Source of the DNA: an uncultured Collinsella sp.
GTDB lineage: Bacteria; Actinomycetota; Coriobacteriia; Coriobacteriales; Coriobacteriaceae
DNA length: 64,000 nt
Reading direction: 5' to 3'
Assembly (NCBI GenBank): GCA_947642445.1
Contig: CANRSF010000011.1
Location: 1-64,000, forward strand
The stretch's first letter is position 1; the number at the start of each line of letters is the position of its first letter. The translations under genes were made by a program, and so were the position numbers. Below, piece after piece: positions 19,424-25,677 of this stretch. The notes below the pieces were generated by a model. The model ran no database searches. It was not told the DNA's origin and worked only from the letters and a program-made list of their open reading frames with translations.

Positions 19424-19507
19424 TTAGTCGTTGGGGACGTTCTTAAACGACTAGTCGAAAAAGAACGTCCCCAATGACTAGCCATTTAAGAACGTCCCCA
19501 ATAACTA
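19424..19507. repeat. TTGGGGACGTTCTT repeat cluster (REPIN-like)
   Basis: TTGGGGACGTTCTT at 19431-19444 and two inverted copies AAGAACGTCCCCAA at 19461-19474 and 19488-19501, interleaved with GACTAG-type sequence. Related copies lie at 23103 and 56551. Confidence 0.8.
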
Positions 19508-19549
19508 CTTTGCTAGAGCATATCGCTCGCCATTAGTCAAGGCATAGCT

Positions 19550-19778
19550 GTTTAAACGAAATAGCCTCAGTCTCAGCACGTTTGCATCTGTTTAAAAGCG
19601 GTAATAATGACAGCATGCGCATATCCGTCGTGTAAGTATTGGTTGGGTATCAGTTATCAGCGGCAGATCAGCCAATGATGCCGGAATGTAATCAACTTGT
19701 AACAAATTAAGACGTTTAAACAAATAATGCTACCTTTTGCAGTTTTTCAAACAATTCTGCTGTATTTGCAGCTATACT
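19550..19778 (+). promoter_or_regulatory. PTS operon upstream region with three GTTTAAAC-like sites
   Basis: GTTTAAAC at 19550-19557, GTTTAAAA at 19590-19597 and GTTTAAAC at 19714-19721 in an A/T-rich 300-bp gene-free region. TATACT (19773-19778) is the best -10 candidate, without a clear -35. The palindromes may bind the operon's regulator; this is inference. Confidence 0.4.
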
Positions 19779-19825
19779 CCATAACTGTCGTGTAGGAATT
19801 ACGTAGACAAAAAGGAGGTTATGTG

Positions 19826-20815
19826 ATGGTAAGTATTGTTCTTGCTAGCCATGGTGACTTGGCGGCTGGAATCAAGCAGACGGGCTCGATGGTCTTTGGC
19901 GATCAGCCGTCTGTAGCCGTGGTCTCGCTCGAGCCGAGCATGGGCCCCGACGACTTCCGAGCCAAGGTCGAGGAAGCAGTCGCTTCCTTCGAGGACCAGG
20001 AGCAGGTGCTCTTCCTCGTTGATCTGTGGGGCGGCACGCCCTTCAACCAGATCAGCGGTCTCATCGAGGGCCATGATTCCTGGGCTATCGTCACCGGTGT
20101 CAACCTGCCTATGCTCATCGAGGCATATTCGCAGCGCTTTGACGCAAAGAACACTGCACATGCGATCGCAAAACATCTCGTGACTGAGGCTAAGGCCGGC
20201 GTGCGCGTCAAGCCCGAGTCTCTGGAGCCCGAGGAGAAGAAGCCGGCTGCGGCCGCCGCTGCTCCTGCGGGTGCCATTCCTCCGGGAACGGTGATCGGCG
20301 ACGGGCACATCAAGATCGCCCACGTCCGTATCGACACGCGTCTGCTGCATGGTCAGGTGGCCACCACGTGGACCAAGCAGATCAACCCCAACCGCATCAT
20401 CGTGGTCTCCGACGGCGTTGCTCACGACGAGCTCCGCAAGACCATGATCGAGCAGGCTGCCCCTCCGGGAGTCCACGCCAACGTCGTGCCCATCAAGAAG
20501 ATGGCCGAGGTCGTCAAGGACACGCGCTTTGGCGACACCAAGGCGATGCTGCTCTTCGAGAACCCGCAGGATCTGCTCAGGGCCATCGAGGCCGGCGTCG
20601 ACATCAAGGAAGCCAACATCGGTTCCATGGCCCACTCCAAGGGCAAGGTCGTCGTCACTAACGCCGTCGCCATGGGCGATGACGACGTCAAGACCATCGA
20701 GGCTCTCAAGGCCAAGGGCGTCAAGTTCGAGGTCCGCAAGGTTCCTTCGGATTCCTCCGAGGATCTCGACGCCATGTTGAAGAAAGCTAAGGCCGAACTG
20801 GCCGCTCAAGCATAG
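19826..20815 (+). CDS. PTS mannose-family enzyme IIAB component
   Basis: 329 aa; AAAGGAGG (19811-19818) is best spaced for ATG 19826 rather than the GTG three nt earlier. IIA domain at residues 1-125, with the phosphorylated histidine in VLASHGDLA (about His9). An Ala/Pro/Glu-rich linker follows (about 132-155), then the IIB domain with its active histidine in RIDTRLLHGQVATTW. It passes phosphate from HPr to incoming sugar through the IIC/IID membrane subunits encoded next. Mannose-family systems carry mannose, glucose, amino sugars or sorbose; the sugar cannot be decided from sequence alone. First gene of a tight operon with IIC, IID and probably DUF956. Confidence 0.93.
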   Translation: MVSIVLASHGDLAAGIKQTGSMVFGDQPSVAVVSLEPSMGPDDFRAKVEEAVASFEDQEQVLFLVDLWGGTPFNQISGLIEGHDSWAIVTGVNLPMLIEAYSQRFDAKNTAHAIAKHLVTEAKAGVRVKPESLEPEEKKPAAAAAAPAGAIPPGTVIGDGHIKIAHVRIDTRLLHGQVATTWTKQINPNRIIVVSDGVAHDELRKTMIEQAAPPGVHANVVPIKKMAEVVKDTRFGDTKAMLLFENPQDLLRAIEAGVDIKEANIGSMAHSKGKVVVTNAVAMGDDDVKTIEALKAKGVKFEVRKVPSDSSEDLDAMLKKAKAELAAQA

Positions 20816-20833
20816 TAAAGGAGGGTCCGATAC

Positions 20834-21652
20834 ATGTCTGCAATCACTATTCTGCTTGTTGCGATTGTCGCGTTGCTTGCCGGTATGGAAGGCATTCTGG
20901 ATGAGTTCCAGTTCCATCAGCCGCTCGTGGCATGCACGCTTATCGGTCTCGTAACCGGTCACCTTCAGGAGGGCATCCTCCTGGGCGGTTCGCTCCAGAT
21001 GATGGCCCTTGGCTGGGCTAACGTCGGCGCCGCCGTCGCGCCTGACGCCGCTCTGGCCTCGGTCGCTTCTTCGATCATCATGGTGCTCGCCCTCAACGGT
21101 GGCGCCACTGATTCGGCCAAGGCCGTTACCGCCGCTATCGCCGTCGCCGTCCCGCTGTCGGTCGCTGGCCTGTTCCTGACCATGATCTGCCGTACCCTGG
21201 CTACCGCTATGGTTCACGGCATGGACGCCTGCGCCGAGAAGGGCGACTTCGCCGGCATCGAGCGTTGGCAGTACGCCGGCATCCTCATGCAGGGTGTTCG
21301 TATCGCCATCCCGGCAGTACTTCTGTGCATCATCCCGGCCGAGGCCGTTACCAACGCGCTTAACGCTATGCCCGATTGGCTGTCCGGCGGCATGGCTGTC
21401 GGCGGCGGCATGGTCGCTTCCGTCGGTTACGCCATGGTCATCAACATGATGGCCACCAAGGAGACCTGGCCGTTCTTCATCCTCGGCTTTGTCCTTGCTG
21501 CCATCCCTCAGCTCACGCTGATCGCCCTTGGCCTCATCGGTATCTCCCTTGCCCTCATCTACCTTGGCCTTAAGGATCTGGCCAAGCAGGGTGGCGGCAT
21601 GGGCGGTGGCTCCGGTGACCCGCTCGGCGACATTCTGAACGATTACGAGTAG
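20834..21652 (+). CDS. PTS mannose-family enzyme IIC component
   Basis: 272 aa, 18 nt after IIAB, with AAAGGAGG before ATG. Seven or eight hydrophobic helices. The N-terminal EFQFHQPLVACTLIGLVTGHLQ and the ILLGGSLQMMALGWANVGAAVAPDAALA stretch (20834-based residues about 45-75) are strongly conserved in ManY-type IIC proteins. Together with IID it forms the sugar-translocating channel. The Gly-rich C-terminus (GGGMGGGSGDPLGD) is cytoplasmic. Confidence 0.93.
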   Translation: MSAITILLVAIVALLAGMEGILDEFQFHQPLVACTLIGLVTGHLQEGILLGGSLQMMALGWANVGAAVAPDAALASVASSIIMVLALNGGATDSAKAVTAAIAVAVPLSVAGLFLTMICRTLATAMVHGMDACAEKGDFAGIERWQYAGILMQGVRIAIPAVLLCIIPAEAVTNALNAMPDWLSGGMAVGGGMVASVGYAMVINMMATKETWPFFILGFVLAAIPQLTLIALGLIGISLALIYLGLKDLAKQGGGMGGGSGDPLGDILNDYE

Positions 21653-21668
21653 GAGGGGAGTGATACAT

Positions 21669-22589
21669 ATGGCAGAGAACAAGATTCAGCTCACCAAGGC
21701 TGACCGTAAGAAGGTTTGCTTCCGTCATCAGTTCCTTCAGGGCTCGTGGAACTACGAGCGTATGCAGAACGGCGGCTGGTGCTTCGCAATGATCCCTGCG
21801 ATCAAGAAGCTCTACACCAGCAAGGATGACCAGATTGCCGCTCTTAAGCGCCACCTGGAGTTCTATAACACCCACCCCTATGTTTCCGCCCCCGTCATTG
21901 GCGTTACCCTCGCCCTCGAGGAGGAGCGCGCCAACGGTGCTCCGATTGACGACGTCGCCATTCAGGGCGTCAAGGTCGGTATGATGGGCCCGCTCGCCGG
22001 CGTCGGCGACCCCGCCTTCTGGTTCACCCTTCGCCCGATTCTGGGCGCACTGGGCGCTTCCCTGGCCCTGTCCGGCAGCATCGCCGGTCCGCTGCTGTTC
22101 TTCTTCGCGTGGAACATCATCCGTTACGCCTTCCTGTGGTACACGCAGGAGTTTGGCTACAAGGTCGGCTCCTCCATTGCCAAGGACCTCTCCGGCGGTC
22201 TGATGGGCAAGGTCACCGAGGGTGCTTCCATCCTGGGTATGTTCATCATCGGCGCCCTGGTCGAGCGCTGGGTGTCCATCTCCTTCACTCCGGTCGTCTC
22301 CAAGGTCACGCAGTCCGCTGGCGCCTATATCGACTGGGCCAACCTGCCCGCCGGTTCTGAGGGCATCAAGCAGGCATTGACGATGTACAGCTCTGTCGGT
22401 GCCAACGCACTCGACCCGGTGAAGGTCACCACGCTTCAGGCCAACCTCGATCAGCTCATCCCCGGCCTTGCCGCCGTGTGCCTGACCCTTCTGGTCTGCA
22501 AGCTCCTCAAGAAGAAGGTCAGCCCGATCGTCATCATCCTGGCTCTCTTCGCCGTCGGCATCATCGGTCGCGTCTGCGGCTTCATGTAA
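21669..22589 (+). CDS. PTS mannose-family enzyme IID component
   Basis: 306 aa from ATG 21669, with AGGAGGGG in the preceding intergenic bases; a GTG at 21660 lies too close to that site. It begins with the family signature of a soluble N-terminal part (LTKADRKKVCFRHQFLQGSW, NGGWCFAMIPAIKKLY), then GVKVGMMGPLAGVGDPAFWF and C-terminal membrane helices. It partners IIC in the membrane. A hairpin with a T-rich tail follows at 22647, so the downstream DUF956 gene may be expressed at a lower level. Confidence 0.93.
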   Translation: MAENKIQLTKADRKKVCFRHQFLQGSWNYERMQNGGWCFAMIPAIKKLYTSKDDQIAALKRHLEFYNTHPYVSAPVIGVTLALEEERANGAPIDDVAIQGVKVGMMGPLAGVGDPAFWFTLRPILGALGASLALSGSIAGPLLFFFAWNIIRYAFLWYTQEFGYKVGSSIAKDLSGGLMGKVTEGASILGMFIIGALVERWVSISFTPVVSKVTQSAGAYIDWANLPAGSEGIKQALTMYSSVGANALDPVKVTTLQANLDQLIPGLAAVCLTLLVCKLLKKKVSPIVIILALFAVGIIGRVCGFM

Positions 22590-22646
22590 GCACGCTTCGG
22601 CTTAAGACCGAGAGTTGCTAGGCAAGGGCTTTTGAGCCATTGAAAC

Positions 22647-22693
22647 GGACCGCACCCGGTGGGTACACTGGATGCGGTCCGATTGTTTTATTT
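22647..22693 (+). terminator. Terminator or attenuator between PTS IID and DUF956
   Basis: Perfect 8-bp stem GGACCGCA (22647-22654) / TGCGGTCC (22673-22680), 18-nt loop, then GATTGTTTTATTT. The DUF956 ribosome site follows at once. Confidence 0.7.
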
Positions 22694-22709
22694 GGAGGGC
22701 GAGGCGCGC

Positions 22710-23108
22710 ATGGCGCAATCACAGAACAGCACGGTCGATCTGGCAACGCCGGCAACCTGCCTGATGGGGCTTACCAGTCACGGTAACGTGATGGTGGGCA
22801 ATAAGGCGTTTGAGTACTATAACGAGCGTAATCCCGAGGATTATATCCAAATCCCGTGGGACGAGGTCGACTATATTGCCGCCGAGGTTTTGCGCGGCAC
22901 CAAGAAGATTACGCGTTTTGCCATCTTCACCAAGGACAACGGCCACTTTACGTTTTCGACGCGCGACGATAAAGAGACGCTTCGCGCGGTCCGTAAGTAC
23001 GTCGACGAGGATAAGCTCGTGCGTTCGCCCGACTTTATCGATGTGACGGCCAAGGGCGCCAAGAGCATCCCCTCCGTCATCAAAAGCCTCTTCCATAAAG
23101 GCGACTAG
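22710..23108 (+). CDS. DUF956 family protein (ManO-like)
   Basis: 132 aa from ATG 22710, set by GGAGGGCGAGG just upstream; an in-frame GTG at 22659 lies inside the preceding hairpin. The small soluble protein contains LMGLTSHGNVMVGNKAFEYY and IPWDEVDYIAAEVL, recalled as DUF956, a family regularly found at the end of mannose-PTS operons and thought to modulate PTS function or expression. Position right after IID supports this. Its TAG stop lies within the GACTAG arm of the repeat element that follows. Confidence 0.85.
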   Translation: MAQSQNSTVDLATPATCLMGLTSHGNVMVGNKAFEYYNERNPEDYIQIPWDEVDYIAAEVLRGTKKITRFAIFTKDNGHFTFSTRDDKETLRAVRKYVDEDKLVRSPDFIDVTAKGAKSIPSVIKSLFHKGD

Positions 23109-23162
23109 TCGCCTGGGACGTTCTTAAACGACTAGTCATTAAAGAACGTCGCAGACGACTAT
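23103..23162. repeat. GGGACGTTCTTAAACGACTAG repeat, copy overlapping the DUF956 stop
   Basis: GACTAG and TGGGACGTTCTT (about 23114-23125), inverted AAGAACGTC (about 23142-23150) and terminal GACGACTA. A divergent member of the family at 19424 and 56551; the first arm provides the stop codon of the upstream gene. Confidence 0.7.
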
Positions 23163-23222
23163 CTCGAAGAGTGGCTATGCGCTGCATGGTAGTGGCGCAA
23201 ATCTGCTACACTAGTACAACAT

Positions 23223-23298
23223 GCCTCCGTAGCTCAGGGGATAGAGCACCGCTCTCCTAAAGCGGGTGTCGACGGTTCGAATCCGCCCGGGGGCACCA
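23223..23298 (+). tRNA. tRNA-Arg (anticodon CCT)
   Basis: 76 nt with encoded CCA. Acceptor stem GCCTCCG (23223-23229) pairs with CGGGGGC (23288-23294, one T-G). D arm AGCTCAGGGGATAGAGC. Anticodon stem CCGCT/AGCGG encloses CTCCTAA, giving anticodon CCT (reads AGG, Arg). Variable loop GTGTC. T arm GACGG-TTCGAAT-CCGCC carries one A-C mismatch. A terminator hairpin follows. Confidence 0.95.
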
Positions 23299-23308
23299 GA
23301 GGAATATC

Positions 23309-23341
23309 GAGCCCGGTACCGCTACGGTGCCGGGCTCTTCT
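23309..23341 (+). terminator. Terminator of tRNA-Arg
   Basis: GAGCCCGGTACC (23309-23320) / GGTGCCGGGCTC (23326-23337), one T-G pair, loop GCTAC, then TTCT. Confidence 0.8.
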
Positions 23342-23403
23342 GGTCTAAGGGCAGGATTCGGACCGTCGACACCCGCGTCACTCATTTCCCCGCGGGGGGA
23401 GTT

Positions 23404-23469
23404 TTCGAATCCGCCCGGGGGCACCAGAGATTTGCCGAGCCCGGTACCGCTACGGTGCTGGGCTCTTCT
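23404..23469 (+). repeat. Duplicated tRNA-Arg 3' end plus terminator
   Basis: 26 bp at 23404-23429 are identical to the tRNA 3' end and its flank (23276-23301). The following hairpin (23437-23465) repeats the tRNA terminator with one change; both parts are shifted by exactly 128 bp. Between the copies, 23354-23376 is an inverted copy (one mismatch in 23) of tRNA positions 23262-23284. The second copy lacks a 5' half, so it is not a functional tRNA. Confidence 0.85.
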
Positions 23470-23483
23470 GATTCATGCCATGT

Positions 23484-23524
23484 CAAAAATGAAGCGCCCG
23501 CTTGCTGGGGAAGCAAGCGGGCGC
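23484..23524 (-). terminator. Terminator of the PASTA kinase operon (minus strand)
   Basis: Perfect 13-bp stem GCGCCCGCTTGCT (23494-23506) / AGCAAGCGGGCGC (23512-23524), 5-nt loop; on the minus strand followed by TTCATTTTTG. Confidence 0.9.
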
Positions 23525-23577
23525 CTGTGAGCGAATATGTTTGCGGCGAGAGCCGAAATGAGCGGTGGGGGGGCGAC

Positions 23578-25545
23578 TTAGTTGGTCGTACCGGAATCGC
23601 CGCCCGTGCCCGTGCCCGAACCCGAACCCGAACCCGAGCCAGAAAGTGCAACCGTCAGCGTAATCGTGCTGTCGGTGGACTGCTTGCCGGTGGGGGAGAC
23701 GCCCGTAACGGTGGCATCCTCGTTACCGCTCACGGGATTGCCGTTCTGGTCACAGAAGCCAATGTTATAGAAACCGGCGTTGTTGAGCGCGGTAACGGCG
23801 GCGGAAATGCTCTTGCCGTATAGGTTGCCCGGGACGGAGGCCTTGCCGGACTTCTTGGCAATGACGACGGTAATCGTGGCGCCGGGCTTCTGCTTGCCGC
23901 TGGGGTTCCAGCTGATCACGGTGCCCTCGGTAACCGAGTCGTTCTCCTGGTAGCTCACGTCGACGCCAAAGCCTGCCATATCGAGGGCGTTGCGCGCCTG
24001 GGCCTCGGTCATGTCGGTCAGGTCGGGGACGGACGTGGTATCCGGGCCGCTCGAGACCTTATACGAGATGGTCGTGCCCTTCTCGACTTCCTTACCGGCT
24101 TCGGTGCCCTGCTCAAAGACCTGGCCCTCATCGGCCTCGTTGGCCTCCTCGGAGGCGTTGCCCTTCAGGCCAACGCTTGCCAGCGCGGCTTCTGCCTGGT
24201 CCTTGGTCAGGCCGACAAGCCGGGGAACCTCAACCTTCTCGGAGGGCTTGGGGCCCTTGGAGATCACCAGGTTCACCTTGGTGCCCTTGGCCTTCTTGGT
24301 GTGGCCGTTGGGCGTTTGCTCGGCGACCTTGCCTTCGTCGACATCGTCGTTGTAGCTTTGGTCGATGGTGCCGACCTCGAGGCCGGCTTCCTTGATCAGC
24401 TCGACGGCAGTCTGCTGGTCCTTGCCCAGCACGTCGGGCACGGGGACCTGCTCGCCGCCAAAGAGCCCAGTAGCAAAGGCCACAACGATGCCGATGACGG
24501 CAACAGCTGCCACCACAGCGGCGATGATCTTGTTCTTGTTGGATTTGGGCTTTTCGACCTCGTAGGAGCCGGTGGAGCCCGAAACCGAGCTACGGGCGGT
24601 ATTCTGGCCGCTCACGCCCGAGACGGGACGCACCATGGCGCGCGTCTGATCGGAAAGCTCGCGAGTCTTGGTGGCGCCCAGCTCGCCGGGGGCACCGATG
24701 ATGCGCGTGGGCTCCGAGATGTTGACGGCACGGCCCGACAGGTAGCTGTTGAGCACCTGACGAAGCTCTTCGGCGGTCTGGAAGCGGTTTGCCGGGTCCT
24801 TCTCCATGCACTTGAGGATGATGCGCTCAAGGTCGGCGTCGACACCGGAGTTGATCTGGCTCGGTGGAATAGGCAGCTCGTTGACCTGCTTGAGTGCGAC
24901 CGAGATAGCGTCGTCACCGTCAAAGGGAACGCGGCCGGTGGCGCACTCATACATCACGACGCCCAGCGAGTAGATATCCGAGGTGGGGCCGAGGTCCTGA
25001 CCACGGGTCTGCTCGGGGCTGACGTAGTGGGCGGTTCCCAGCACGTTGTTGTCTTGCGTGAGGTGGCTGTTCTTGGCGCGCGCGATGCCAAAGTCCATCA
25101 CCTTGATGTTGCCGTCGGGCAGCACCATGATGTTCTGCGGCTTAATGTCGCGGTGGATGATCTCATGCTTGTGAGCGACCGAAAGCGCGGAGCTGATCTG
25201 CGAGCCGATCTGGGCGACCTTCTTGGGGTCGAGGGCGCCGTGGCTCTTGATGCCGCTCTTAAGGTCGGTACCGCGCAGGTACTCCATGACGATGTAATAG
25301 GTGTCGCCGTCCTTGCCCCAATCGTAGACGCCCACGATATAGGGGGAGGAGAGACCGGCTGCTGCCTGGGCCTCCTGCTTAAAGCGTGCGGCGAAGGTTG
25401 CGTCGCCAGCATACTGCGGCAGCATGATCTTAACGGCAACCGTGCGGTCGAGGACCTGGTCCTGTGCACGGTAGACGGTCGCCATGCCGCCTGTCCCCAC
25501 CTTATCCTTGAGGAGGTATCTTCCCCCGAGGACCCTCTGTTCCAT
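23578..25545 (-). CDS. Ser/Thr protein kinase with PASTA repeats (PknB-like)
   Basis: 655 aa from ATG 25545; AGGAG in the five preceding codons is the ribosome site, so the ATG at 25560 is rejected. Kinase domain (about 7-270): GTGGMATVYRA, catalytic lysine in VAVKIM, HRDIKPQN, DFG and SPEQ. A juxtamembrane linker follows, then one transmembrane helix (about 345-365, IIAAVVAAVAVIGIVVAF), four extracellular PASTA domains that bind peptidoglycan fragments in this family, and a Ser/Gly/Thr tail (SGSGSGSGTGTGG). It senses cell-wall state and phosphorylates division and wall-growth proteins. Last gene of the minus-strand operon, 132 nt after the RodA-PBP gene, so it may also have its own promoter. 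Confidence 0.95.
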   Translation of the reverse strand: MEQRVLGGRYLLKDKVGTGGMATVYRAQDQVLDRTVAVKIMLPQYAGDATFAARFKQEAQAAAGLSSPYIVGVYDWGKDGDTYYIVMEYLRGTDLKSGIKSHGALDPKKVAQIGSQISSALSVAHKHEIIHRDIKPQNIMVLPDGNIKVMDFGIARAKNSHLTQDNNVLGTAHYVSPEQTRGQDLGPTSDIYSLGVVMYECATGRVPFDGDDAISVALKQVNELPIPPSQINSGVDADLERIILKCMEKDPANRFQTAEELRQVLNSYLSGRAVNISEPTRIIGAPGELGATKTRELSDQTRAMVRPVSGVSGQNTARSSVSGSTGSYEVEKPKSNKNKIIAAVVAAVAVIGIVVAFATGLFGGEQVPVPDVLGKDQQTAVELIKEAGLEVGTIDQSYNDDVDEGKVAEQTPNGHTKKAKGTKVNLVISKGPKPSEKVEVPRLVGLTKDQAEAALASVGLKGNASEEANEADEGQVFEQGTEAGKEVEKGTTISYKVSSGPDTTSVPDLTDMTEAQARNALDMAGFGVDVSYQENDSVTEGTVISWNPSGKQKPGATITVVIAKKSGKASVPGNLYGKSISAAVTALNNAGFYNIGFCDQNGNPVSGNEDATVTGVSPTGKQSTDSTITLTVALSGSGSGSGSGTGTGGDSGTTN

Positions 25546-25677
25546 TCCTGCTCCTAACATAACTATTCGCTCAACGATGTGTGTAGTACCTACGATGTGG
25601 CCGCTGGGGCCGTGTGGCGCGTTGCCGCTAACTCTTCGGCCGCGGCGCGCCTCGGGTGTCCGATTCGATCATGGGCA

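Noticed and set aside
19799-21682. 627-codon minus-strand frame across the PTS IIAB and IIC genes
   Set aside because: It spans two clear PTS genes with good ribosome sites and has no recognisable domain.
23340-23430. A second functional tRNA gene after tRNA-Arg
   Set aside because: Only the 3' 26 bp are present; no D arm or anticodon arm can be folded upstream, so it is a duplicated fragment.
24301-25557. Long plus-strand frame antisense to the PASTA kinase
   Set aside because: The minus strand shows full kinase and PASTA motifs; the plus-strand product is low-complexity Val/Asp/Gly sequence.
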